Shown here one piece after another: positions 41,701 to 53,800 of a DNA stretch of 64,000 nt. Made by a program: the position numbers and the translations under genes. Where the stretch lies: the NCBI RefSeq assembly GCF_041381155.1, contig NC_091134.1, positions 39,143,338 through 39,207,337 of the forward strand, in the 5' to 3' direction. Below the pieces are notes generated by a model that was not told where the DNA came from, searched no databases, and saw only the letters and a list, made by a program, of their open reading frames with translations. Source of the DNA: Argopecten irradians. Lineage: Eukaryota; Mollusca; Bivalvia; Pectinida; Pectinidae. Every line of letters starts with the position of its first letter. Within the stretch, counting starts at the first letter, position 1.

Positions 41701-44444
41701 CCGTCCCTCCTGCCCCCGGGGGGTCAGAGCCAAAATTGATACAAACTCTGTTCCCCTTCCCAAAAGGATGTTTCTGGCCAAAGGTAATAATCCATTCAGA
41801 ACTCTATGACTAGTAGCGTTTTAAAGGAAATGTTGACGGACAGACGACGGACGCCGCGCCATGACGTAAGCTCACCAGCCCTTTGGGACAGGTGAGCTAA
41901 TAATGTACTAATTACACATTATTTTATTAACCTCAAATATCAGGAAGGGAGATAACTCCTCAAATAAACAGATTATCAGTAAGTGTGCCTTATATATATG
42001 CCTCATTATGTATTTTAATAGAAATTTGAATCAATCTTTATTTACAATGTGTGTAAGCTCATTTGCATGCTTTAAGCATTACACCAACAGAAATACACAT
42101 AAAGACAACAGAATATACCCTTATACTGTCTAACAACATCTGCAGTCAAAGAGCTGATAACTTTGTGAATCAACTGAACATACCTGAAGCTGAAGCAAAG
42201 CACCCGGGTATATGTGGGGACCATCTCACAGAGTAGACCATTGACCTATGACCTGTAAAAGTTGCTAAGGAATTTGGTTTAGAGATGTCCCACTGAAAAA
42301 ATAAAATAATATATTATCAAAGGCTGCATGATCATTAATATAAAATAGAGAATGAAGAGCAAAAGGAAGTTATGTAATTATCAACTTTGACTACTAACAT
42401 GTACATATTAATGTTATGGAAATACATACATATACAAATACAGATGTCTTTATTACAGACATAATGTTAGTAGACAATGTTCAAATACCTATACATGTAT
42501 ATAGAATGCATCTGTTAATCATCATTTTTATGAAATTAAAAAATAATCCTTCACATGATCAATTTTTCTCCCTATATCCATTTCCTAGGACAGTTTATAG
42601 TAATTAAAAACCTTACGAAATTACAAAACAACAATAAGACAGTGAAAATGAAAGTTTGTTACAAACCAGTTTGATAAGATTGTCCCAAGAACCGCTAACA
42701 ATGAAGTTTTCATTCCTTGTCTGACTCCAGTGTACAGAGTAGGTCTACAATAGAAGATGAAAATCTCAGTAGTCTCAAACAATGCAATCTATGTGCCCAA
42801 CACTTTATGCATGGTATTTGTAAATAAATCAACAAAAACATTGTAAAAGGAGGAAAAATAATGACTATAATGTGGTTCTGAACTCCAGATGGACAATATA
42901 TAAGTTACAGACTGAGCTAACGATCATGGACTCAGTCCTGCTCCAGTACACTATATACTCCTTCACAAGTTTCTGTCATCATAGACACATGATCCTCAAT
43001 ATTATCATTATCATCTCGGCATATTGAAATGATCAATGTTGTTTTGATGTTTTGTAACAGTTCAGAAGGCAGAAAGCGTAGATTTTAATCCTAGATCATC
43101 AACATCATAGACAAATCAAGCCTGATGATGATGGACGGAATCCAGCCCTACTCTAGGTACATTTTTTTGTAAAACACACTTGACCTTTATTTGTTAATAG
43201 GTTGTTCTTAATTACTGTAGTTCAATATTGCACGACAGTTTTCTGTGATACAACCAAAAATTAATGACAATTAAGGTACATACCTCCTTTGTGTGTTCTT
43301 TAAGAGCCTTCAGTGGACCCTTAAACAAAATCATAATCAACATGTTCATTATGTACATTTGATTTTGATTTACATCAATCAATTAACTGAAATATAATAT
43401 TAATAAATGAACTTTTTGAACTATATAACGTGTTATGTTTTATGCTGATGTATTGTAACATCTCATCACCATTATACATGTGTAGAGATACTACTGCATT
43501 ATTGGCCAGCATACACTCATGGCATGATTATTATTTCATCCTCAAAATATTTTCATAATATTCGGAGGAAAGGTGAAACTGATCGAAGTATATTAATCAT
43601 CTCCCCTTTGATAATACATATAATTAGTTATTACTTTATTTATCCTTAAAAAAATACCACTGATTAGTATTACTGACGAATATTTGGTCAATAATCTTAC
43701 CTGAGGATGGGAAGTATCCCACAGCAGGACACTGCCATCTCCTGAAGCTGTCACTAACACATTGTCATTGTTTTCAGACCAGGTAACATCAAATAGACCA
43801 TCGTTCCACTGGTATACCCTCAAAGGGACAAGGCCATTCGGAGTTGTGTCAAGAACAAATAGTGTCCCACAACCTGAAAATAAACCAGCATTTTAACTAA
43901 TAATAACAAAAAAGTTGCATAACTCAGTGTTTGAATTTATTTTTACAGAGTCATGTAAATGTCTGTAACCTTAATTTCATTAAAATAAAAACATGCTAAA
44001 CTACTAGAAAAGATCATTCAAAGAGTCATAAACCTAATAATACTTTGGATACCATAGCTCAGTGTCAGTGATAAAAATTGTCCATACCTAATAGTAATAA
44101 CTATATAATTTCCTATATAAATCAAGTCACCAATAGTAAATAAAGAGGTTTGTTTTCTCATCATTATATGATCTGTTGTTTTAGTCATGTCAAAGCATTC
44201 AAATATGTTTACAATGCCACAGGTCATCAATGATCGTGGACTGCAGATGGTCTGTCAACTCATTATGCTCAAAAATGAATGTGGACATGTTGAGGGGATA
44301 ACAGTAGGCCTAAGCCTAAAACAACACGGACTTACCTGCCAGGCCATAATATTGAGACGTGGCACATGCTAGACGCTGTGGATAATACGGCGAGAATTCA
44401 ACCGAGTAACCGTGTCTAGATTCTGTTTTAAAAGATAAATTCAT
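38778..44444 (-). CDS. PEX7: PEX7, peroxisomal PTS2 import receptor
   Basis: WD40 beta-propeller that binds the N-terminal PTS2 signal of peroxisomal matrix proteins in the cytosol and, with PEX5 in animals, delivers them to the docking complex. Nine exons in transcript order: 44444-44336, 43873-43701, 43319-43284, 42744-42667, 42292-42184, 40914-40805, 40289-40176, 39782-39727, 38937-38778. They give 314 aa, close to the 323 of human PEX7, with all junctions in phase. Landmarks shared with the human protein include [23 protein letters not shown], the SGSWD repeat, [26 protein letters not shown] and the terminal EHHTEF..GLDF block. The start is the first ATG of the exon and precedes the conserved RHGY motif by nine codons. 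Intron 5 holds a Helentron-like element, intron 6 a MITE-like fragment and duplicated donors, intron 8 a TTAA MITE. Divergent from NPAT. The reading frame looks intact and ordinary. Confidence 0.97.
39253..39655. mobile_element. TTAA-flanked MITE in PEX7 intron 8
   Basis: Ends AGGCCCACTACCTTTCCG and its inverse CGGAAAGGTAATGGGCCT (one mismatch in 18), each abutted by TTAA (39249-39252 and 39656-39659). TTAA duplications with short TIRs are typical of piggyBac-type transposition. The 403-bp body has no coding capacity. Confidence 0.7.
40549..40670 (+). mobile_element. MITE fragment related to the NPAT intron 6 element
   Basis: TTGCATATTACAGAGTTAGC and the following CCCTTGC(G/T)GGTAG match the left end of the 124-bp element at 48899. 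No matching right end was found, so this is a truncated or longer family member. It sits in PEX7 intron 6. Confidence 0.5.
40674..40850 (-). repeat. Triplicated 3' end and splice donor of PEX7 exon 6
   Basis: The segment containing CCTGGTCATATTTACACCAA recurs at 40675, 40739 and 40804, spaced 64 and 65 bases. The copy at 40804 is the real exon end (CAG|GTAAGC). The middle copy keeps a good donor (CAG|GTATGC); the outermost is degraded. The intervening TTTAAATATTGTAATTTGC is repeated too. Using the middle donor would add 65 nt and shift frame. Confidence 0.75.
41153..41900 (+). mobile_element. Helentron/pearl-like element (E2) in PEX7 intron 5
   Basis: 5' hairpin AGGCCC-AGA-GGGCCT (41154-41168), then CTCACCTG (41175-41182). 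The body has loose repeats with GGGGTCAGAGCCAAAATT recurring at about 41309, 41571 and 41717. The 3' end has GACGGACAGACGACGGACGC, then stem AGCTCACC / GGTGAGCT (41869-41898), ending CTAA. The 5' CTCACCTG is the inverse of CAGGTGAG at the 3' end. Same structural plan as E1 with different primary sequence. Non-coding. Confidence 0.6.
41456..41577. mobile_element. 114-bp insertion with 8-bp target duplication inside E2
   Basis: CCGAGGGG occurs at 41448-41455 and again at 41570-41577, flanking 114 bp foreign to the E2 repeat unit. The insert has imperfect inverted ends (TTACTCC... / ...TGGATTA) and an internal CGAGACAC / GTGTCTCG stem. An 8-bp duplication is typical of hAT-type elements. The insertion is younger than E2. 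Confidence 0.45.
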
Positions 44445-44820
44445 AGCTTTCTAAAAGTCTTCATTTTTGCCCTTAGATAGCAGACAGCTTTAATTTCTCG
44501 CTTGCATGGCAATTGACCTTTGACCCTCCCAACTGCCAGAATTCGGATATGATAGTTTTAACAACGTCACTGTCCTATACATACCAATAATTTTTTTATA
44601 TAATACGCAACAAATATATATAATTTCAAACTTTTTTTTATATAGAAATGCATATATAACTAATTGAAAAGTTCGATTACATATTGCCCAACGCGTTTTC
44701 TAATTTTTACGACAACCGGAAATCAAATACCCAATCGTGCCCGCCATTATTCGTGTCCAATGCTGACGATGTTTTGAAATATTCAAACCTCCCATGCCAT
44801 AATTTAGGACCATCAATGAT
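44445..44820. promoter_or_regulatory. Divergent PEX7-NPAT promoter
   Basis: Only 376 bases separate the two start codons. No TATA box is well placed. On the NPAT side: CCAAT (44731-44735 and 44757-44761), ETS-like ACCGGAAAT (44715-44723), CCCGCCAT (44740-44747; E2F- or YY1-like) and TGACG (44764-44768). On the PEX7 side: a DR1 element. In vertebrates NPAT shares a bidirectional promoter with ATM; here the partner is PEX7. Whether one element drives both genes is inferred from spacing. Confidence 0.65.
44514..44526 (-). promoter_or_regulatory. DR1 nuclear-receptor element near PEX7
   Basis: GGGTCAAAGGTCA on the minus strand is a direct repeat of the AGGTCA half-site with one-base spacing, differing from consensus at one position. 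It lies 70-82 bases upstream of the PEX7 start codon. DR1 is the binding form for RXR heterodimers and HNF4, which control peroxisome and lipid genes in animals. Occupancy is not shown. Confidence 0.55.
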
Positions 44821-47800
44821 ATGGCATGTGATAGTTTATACTTTCTTCCATCTGAAATTGCCCGTCTGGTTTTAGGTAAGTGTTGTAAAATGGCTATTAC
44901 GTTGAATATGATACTCATTTCCAATATGAAATTTACAACTTTGTGATGTTGACAAATCTTTAGATGTTATTGAATCATGATGCTGATTATAATGGTCGTC
45001 TCGATCGATATCATGTGGGTTTTCCTGGTAAATATGTATTTTGTGCAATGTTTATTTTACTTCAGGTTATCTACAGTCGGAAGGCTACAGCAAAACCTAC
45101 AAGAATTTTATTAAAGAATGTCCTCATTTAAGCGAATATGTCAGCTTCATGAAGAAGGGCCAGTATTATCCATTGACTATCAATGGGTTGGCTCTTATGC
45201 AGATTCTAGAAGAATATGGATCCTTGAGAGTTGCAGGTGAATATAAGATTAATACTCATCAGATTCAACCAAAAATCTAGCTTAGAACATGTAGCTTCTG
45301 TTTACAGATCATTTCAACCACATGTCCCATTTACCCTATGTTTATAACTGATGATGCAGGGTTTGGACTTTGATGGTCCCCATCCCCGCATGCGATTTGT
45401 AGGTTTGAAATTTGGGAGTCCTATGCTAGTGTATGGGAATCCATGTTGCTAAAATTACTGCTAATTATGTACATATGATCAGGTAATTTATCTACAATTA
45501 ACTGTAATGGAAAATATATCGGAATGCTATTTGTTGTTTGTAGTTCATTTGATTTGCATGTAGAAAATAAGAATAATGTAACTGATTTATAATCTTCATT
45601 ATGCTGAAGAAGCTAGGGTTGAATAATGACTGCTGATGTAGATGTACAGGAAAAGACACTAACCCTCTCTCCCTAATATACCGGTAACAGACCAGAAGGC
45701 TGCAAATTATAGCAGCCCAGAGGGCTGCCGTGTGGCATGAGCAATCTAATGAATCATAATGATTTTTTTGATATATACTTTACTTGCATAAGGAGGTTAA
45801 TTACTTAGACAGTGTTTTTCTTTATTAAATTTTTCAATTTACTTATACAGTATGTTAATTTATTTTAAGAATATTTTAATCGAGGCGTCCGAAATAAGAA
45901 TTCAACTTTTCTGATAATACTTTATCTTTTTATACCTCCAGTAATGATTGTGTACTTTCATTAAGATTACAACTGTTATTTTTTAAGGTCCATGATATGA
46001 ATTAACATTTTGATCATTTTAGAAATAATGTCTGAATAAAAAAACTGACAAATTACATTATCATAATTTATTTCAGAAACTAACAGAAAGATTACACCAA
46101 ACCCAGCTCTCAGCTCCCTATGGTGCCAGTTTGATTCAGTGGTAGAAAATATCAAAAAACGAGTTGCTTCCAATTCTAATTTGGTGTATAAGGGCAATGA
46201 GAAACAACAGTCCAGGACACGTATGGCAATGGCAGAACGACGGCGTAATCAGATCAGAGCCACCGTAACCAATTCTGATCCAGACATTATACAGCCTCAC
46301 AGCTCTCGATCAACCATCTCATCCTTGGTGGTCACTCAGGAGAAGGCTGCATCTGACTACAGCATGTCAATGCCACCTACGCCCTCAGATTGTGGCGATG
46401 ATCAGGATGGAAATGAATCTGAACGAATGTCAGTAGATGATCATGATGATCCTAGTCAGAGAGCAATAGACCTACCTACCTCAAAAACAACCAAGGATAT
46501 TTCCTCAAAACACACAGTTCATTCTAAAACGTTACCAAGTCCCAGATCGGTCACTCAAACTACTGATTTGATGTCTACGGTGACTCAGAATTCTTCTAAT
46601 GAGTGCAGTGTAACAGAGTGTTCTACAATTATCAATCAGACAGGTTTGTTACAAATGACACAACATGTACAGGTCCAAATATATATCTAGAGTTAGTATT
46701 CTATAAAAGGTGTTTTTTGTTCTGACCCATGCTATTATTGTACAAAGCAAACCAAATGAAAATTAAAATACCAAGTTTAATGTCAATGGTACATATATTT
46801 TTACCAGTTAGGAGTCTACTATAGCTATGTACTTGTAAACTTTGTACAGTATATGATAATAAATTTACAATATAATAAATTTAATTATTGATATATAGTT
46901 AATTGATTGATTAAATGGCAATTTTCAATAATAAGCTGGCTGTATGATATATCTATATGCATGGTACATCTTTCGCCCCTGTGACAGTAAAACTAGTACC
47001 TATGTATCGTGGTAATGTATGTACTTGTGATTTAATTATAGAAACATAATTATATATTCAATCTCCTGTTAATATATATACTTTATGAATATCTGTAATG
47101 TTTCCTTGTAGTTTCATCACATAACATATTTATCCTTTACAGCGTTAACTACAACACAGATCCCTAAGCCTTCACTGGAAACTAGTACAACACATTTAAC
47201 AGAAGCAACACATGGTGACAGAGATATGACTGATCATCCAGGCTCCCCTGCTCCTTCTGTTAACCCTTTGTCTTCTCTCAAAACCCCAGTCAAACTCCAA
47301 ACTAGTGCTACTCAGGAACCTCTGATGGAGAAATCACCGAGACGGAAAAGGTAGAGTAATACAGCTAGCTTGGTCAGACTGCTGGTGGCAACACTGGCCT
47401 ATCACATGGATGGCCAGGATTCAATTCCCTTTTCACTTATAACTAGATCTGCTCAACCAAATTGGTTTTCTTAAAACTCACTTTAGCCAATAAAATGTAT
47501 ATGTCGATGTAAGATTGAACCTGGTAAGACTAAATTATCTTTAAAGTCAACCAAACTGGTTATATGAACACACCTACCAATGCAAATGTCTGATTTATTA
47601 GAGTGTCTGACATCAGCAAAAATACTGAAATTAGACTAGGTCGTTAGTTCAAATGAATTCAAGATAAAGACATTCATCTGTAGCTTATTTTGATTGGATT
47701 GTATAATAAAAAGTAGCTAATTCTAGTACTGTTTTATTGTTACTCTGTCTGAATTAAGTAAATTGTTAATTCCACAATACTTTACTGCACCAATTTATAA

Positions 47801-50800
47801 TATGATACATAATGCATTTGTATAAAACATTCATTAATTAGACCACCAAAGAGAAAACCCCAAGGAGAAGTCCGTAAACAGAATAAATCTGACTCCAGTA
47901 TTCTACATGGTGTTGGTAGTCATAATGAAAGTAGTAACAGTACTGATGGATCAGCCCTGGAGAACTCTTTCCCTGTAAGTATATGTAACATCTGGGAAAA
48001 TCTAGTTTGTATTTATAATATTCAAACAAGGAATAAAATTCCAAAGGTTCTCCTTGCTTTATAAACATCATTTGGCAGAAAGCTTATTCCATGCTTTTGA
48101 AAATCTGTTTCTTTAGATAATATGAGGTTCTTCTTCAGAAATTTCTTTCCTGTTTTTATTAGTATCCTACATTTAATTAAAAATATATGTCGTGAAAACT
48201 TTGGTGAGTGGCATTATGTCAACAAAACCTAATCACTTTTACAGCATAGGGCCCAGTTTTATCTATGTACTTAAACTTAAAATTCTTCACAAGATATAAT
48301 TACAAAATTGAAGTAAAAGCTTGTAGGAAAGTTGATTTTATTATTGAGGTGCATAATGACAATATATGTATTAGTGTAAAGTTAATTTGAAACTAATATA
48401 AAACCATTAAAGGAAATTTGTGAAGTTAACAACTTCAACATAAATATCAGTAATGGACTTAACCCATTGTTGTAATTGTTATTTAAGCTAAGTCATATTG
48501 TATAAGAAAATTATGTGATTATATCTTATATTAATGATTTTACAGCAAATCCTGGAGCATATCATGAACGACCCCCTACTTCCTCACAAACTGGCTGAGA
48601 ATATCAACAAGAGCCTACACCCTGAAGTAATACCTGACCCGGGAACACCTGCTACTCTCCCTCCTGTGGATGTGGTCCCAGAGAGTCCCTTCATGGGCCG
48701 CTCCCTCGAGGATATCCTTGATCAGCAGGTATCGTGTTTAAACTGCTCACATATTGCCCATGTAGTTGCATCACTACTTATCGTGAGCTCTAATAGCAAG
48801 GATCTGTTGTCTTTTACAAAGGAATGTAATACCATGATCTATTTATTTCATGCCTATTGCTCAACCCAACTTAATATGAGAAGTGTTCTATTTTATCATT
48901 GCATATTACAGAGTTATCTGCCCTTGCTGGTAGGTAATGATTGTAATATCTCTTACTCTGAAAAAAGGATATAGTACTCGGAAACAGCTGACATCAAAGG
49001 CAGATAACTCTGTAATATGCAAATACGAAATAGCCAACCAGTGATTTCAGGTAGTGCTAAACAACTTTTAATCACAAATAGTTTTATTTGCAGTAAAAAA
49101 TACTTCACTCACTGTCATTGAGACCGAATTTCTAGATCCAATCTTTATCTTTTCCTCTTTTAGACTTAGGAGTAAGAAATGTGTATCTTTGAATTCAAAC
49201 TATTGTACTCAAATAGAAACAATGTGCTTCCATTTAATGCTGTACTAAGAAAATAATTCAGCATTGTTTATTGGGTAGTTGAGTATTATTAATTAAAATT
49301 TGTTCCTCAATGACTCAATGAGGTACTATTGATACACCAGGTATGTACACTGAGAATTGATTGTGTAGAAGTTATGTTATTTATCTTACAAAGGCAATTT
49401 TTTCTGTCCTGAACTTCAGGTCCAGAAATCTTGACCTAAAATTGACTAGAATATAGCCTGAGGCAATTTCAGGTTAGAGTTTAGACCTGTGATTGACCAG
49501 AATTTCAAATGAATTTTCACCTCAGTGAATTTTCATGTCAAATTCATGTGAATTTCAGGTTAGTATTGTATTTTACCTGAAATCTAGTATTCTTCTTGCT
49601 GCATGTAAATTTCAGTTTATGATCTTTTGCTTGTGTAAATAACGAAGAAATATTTCCTAGACAACGTATATTTTATTAATTAAGAAACCTGTTTTAAAAG
49701 GAAACACAAATGCCAGCATCCTCGATCAATGGAATTATAGAGCTGACAGAAAAGGATCCTAACTTCGAGTGGCTGTTTTCTGCTGGTGTTTGTTATCGTA
49801 AGTAAACCTCTAGGTTAACTCCATAAAGACCATTGGACAGTCATGTAATCATCCTCTTATATTTCAACAAGTTACTGAAACATGTGTTCTAAATATAATG
49901 CTATCAGATTTATTTCACAACAATCTCACTTTTGTTATCTTTCTGCTTTTAATATTAGATCAAATTCATAATAATTTCCTTTTTGATTTTGATTAAACTA
50001 TGATTCACTTTGATATTACCAATTCTTTGTTGTAAGCATTCATGATTAAAAATAAAACATGTAAAATATGCTGGAAAATACTATTTAATAGGTAAAATGT
50101 ATTTATGCTAGGAAATAAATATCCATATTTCAATTTTTTATTCTTGTCTGAAACTATTTTGATTCCTAAAACATCAGGTACATAAAATGATAAAAGTAAT
50201 TTCTGATCTCAAACATAATTTCAAATGTTTTGCAAATATTTGTACATGTATAAAATGTATAATGTTATATGAATTCATGATTATCAGTACAAGCTTTCAG
50301 TAAGAGATGTTTTGGAAATAACAAAAGACACAAAATATTGTATACACAAAAACAAATTAGTTTCCAGTAAATTAATTTGCACTGAGAGTGTCACGGTAAT
50401 GACTTTTGAATCATTTTAGTTGATGAAGCCACCCACGACCGAGATTTTCTAGAGAAGAGTCGAAGTAATGGACTACAGTCTTCTACTAAAGCTTCATCAC
50501 AACATCCACAGCCTGGCTCCTCAGGTAACTCTCCACCTAATGTGTCATAGGAACTCCTTGATGTCAGAGCTAAGTTTCATCAGCATTCTAATTTCAGGAA
50601 ACTTTGCAAAGTCAAATCACATGGGCAAAGATTGAGAAAAACATTTTACCCTATTCTGGTTTTTTTTAGGCTTTTGTTTTAAAGTCATGATGGATAAAGA
50701 TTGAGGAAAATATTTACCAGTCCTAGTATTTTTGTGAAAGTTAAAGTCTACTTTTTGACAGAGTTTTAATATCTAAATCACATCTTACAGAGATTAATTT

Positions 50801-53800
50801 TACCCTGGAATAAGAGTTTTCCTGTGTATCTCTCTTTACAAACATGAGAACATTCAATAAATTGTCCCATTTGTCTTTTATCAAACGCTAGTGGGATAGG
50901 CAACAAGTAATTTACTTGCAATTAACAGTCATAAATTTCTGTATTTGACTAAAATATCATTGATTGAATGTCCCTTTGTGTATGTTTTAGGTTGTAAAGA
51001 TTCTGTTCCAGTGTCGAGCATGTTGTTTGGTGAAGTAACATCAGACAACATCCACTTTACACCACCTACTAGTTTTATCCCAGATGACAATGAAAATAAC
51101 CTTTTTAATCCTGCGCTTCCAATGTCTATGCCAAATTTTTCAAAAACACCAACAAGTCATGCTGAATCTTTTCAAAGTCTTTCTCAATTCACGAAAACCA
51201 GGGAAGCAGTCAGTGCACCGCTGTTTCAAGTTACTGAATGTGGGACCATGTTACACCACACGGGGACAAGTAGTGTTTCAGTCCCTGTTACAAATTCTTA
51301 TACTGCTTCCCAGACTTTAGGGACATCTGCTGTACAAAGTGTGACTATGTGTGTGACAGCTCAACCACTGGAAACTGCTGTTACTTCTCATCAACCAATC
51401 ACATCTAGGACTTCCTCTCAGCCAATCACAACTGCTGTGACATCCATACAACCAATCACCTCGTCTTTCTCATCTGAATGTGGTAAAGAGACAGTGGAGA
51501 CCACGTTAACATCTCCCCACGGTTTCCCGGTGTTGTCTCTCAGGAGTTCAATCAATGATGATGATTTACCCGATCCATTGGCGTCCTTCACTATACAGTC
51601 TCCTGTCAAGCCGTGCGTGGCAAGTCAGAGTGAGGCTAAAGAAGGGACAAGTGTTGCCTCAGCCTCATATACGTCGTTTGTCAGTGGTATGGGTAATGGA
51701 CAACACAGCAGTACTCCAATAATGGCACGATCAAATACTCTAATTTTACCCTGCATAACATCAAGTGCAGAACCCACAAACAATACTTCAGCTGGTCCAT
51801 CGTCTTCCCAGATGGGTTTTGTTAAGCCCCATTCAACTACCTCTCCGAAATCCTTGCCTACAGTCAATCTTCAGTGTCTCATGCAAAAACTGGAAGCTAA
51901 AGCCAAGGGAGAGGTATGGTGTGAATTTAGAGCTTTTGTGTACTATTGCTTAAAGTGAATAGTCGGGCAAAGAAAACCAGTCTAAATGCGTTCATTGGCC
52001 TTCCAAAAGTTCTCACATATTAATACGACGGTCAAGTTCTGCTTAGTTTCCCAGTTCTGACCATTAAAGTAAAGAAAAGTTGAAAGCATTGAAAGCGAGG
52101 CTGCGTGGAAATGTAACCACGGACATAGTGAGCCGGGAGGACGTTTTAGAATTCCCAAACTTTAAATCAATTTCTTCGTGCGCAGACAGATTTTGACGAG
52201 AGATTTTATTTTTCCATTTCATAAGAAATTATACTGGATACATTCACACCATTTTTACCGACTTTAGCCATCCTTGCCCGACTGTTCACTTTAAAATATT
52301 GTGAAATGCATATAGCTGATTGGTTTTCTAGTCATATAATTTGCCAATTACACTTGAAATGAGAAAATCAGATTTAAAATATCAAAATCTCATGATCTGG
52401 CAACAAGGTGTTTTATTTAATCATCTCCTTATTTCAGGGGTGATCGTTTTAGAATATGTCAAATTCTGTCTAAATTGACTATTATTATCCCTCAAAATAT
52501 TAAGCTGCTACACAAAAAAACAAATTAAGCAGAGGCATAACTTTTATTTTATAGTATCATCTCTGTATTAACATTGTGGAAATTCTGGCTGTGTCAGATT
52601 TAGTAAAACCTGATGTTGTCTGCAAGCTCATTTATTGAATACTATTTTATCTGATTCCAAAAAAAATATACAATTCTATGGCAAATTTGAATTATTTACA
52701 TGCATAAATGATCAGATTTTATCATATTATTTCAAAATGCTTGTGAAGAAAGTTTTTTTCTACTGACATTTTTTGCTATAAATGTTATGTAACTGTTCAT
52801 CATACTAATAGAAATACCTGGTTATTGTCACTGATTGAATTTAATGTGATAAAGACTATTTCCTACCAATGGCAGTTGTTTTGGTTACAGATTGTAGAAT
52901 TGGATGATCTACAGCCAAAACCACCACCCAAACCGAGCAGTAAGTCTCGTGGCAGGAAGAAAAATCCTCCAGCAAAGAAGACCTCCCCTAAACGAGTCCA
53001 ACCAAAACCCTTAAATCCATCAGGAGCTGCTAAATGGTCTTCTGGTAAGTTTGTTGTACACGGTGGGTATGTTCAGTTTGTTGTCTTGATGATATGACCT
53101 TCACACAGGTTCATACTAGAAACAATTATGCTTCATTTGAATTGTGATTTAAATATGTCCTAGATTGGCATGCTCAGGGGTTTGCTAATTGAATGAGTAG
53201 ATTATATTTAATGTATACAAAATGTGTACTGAATGTAGGGACTCAAAATTGTAAATGTAGTAAAAAAAACTTGAAAGTTCCAGGGGTTTCATTATCTTTC
53301 AGGACAGGCGGTACAATTGCAATTTCAGGGGGTACTTTTCTTTACTATCTGTATGCTATCTTATGTAATTTAGCCCAAATCAAGCGGTACCACAGCAAGG
53401 TTCAACCGGCAAAAAGTGCCAGGTAACGCCTGATATTGAAACCCTTGAAGTTCAAGAAATCCACATTTTTGTTGGGATTAAATGCATGGGAGTACAGTAT
53501 AACTTGTCAAAACTGGCAGGTATCTAATCTGGATCCATGTGTATTCCTGCGTAATTGTATGGAATTTTAATTTATGGTAATCTAAACCTTTATACCTGAC
53601 AATATTGGTCAAATATGCTGGTCGTAGTGACATCTGGTTTAGACAAGTTAAACTGTAATACCATATTTTTGTGCCTATAGTGCACACTTTTTTTCATTAC
53701 TTATCAAGTGAAAACTTGGGGTGCGCACTATACGCAGGTACAAGGCATGGCCAGGTCCTGGGTCATGATCACTGACCAGCAGGTCCTAGCTAAAGTGTGC

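Noticed and set aside
47366-47435. Possible tRNA gene in NPAT intron 4
   Set aside because: D- and T-arm-like parts but no acceptor stem; likely SINE or pseudogene.
51418-51867. Minus-strand open frames opposite NPAT exon 9
   Set aside because: Antisense shadows of a Ser/Thr-rich coding exon; repeated identically in copy 2 only because the block is duplicated.
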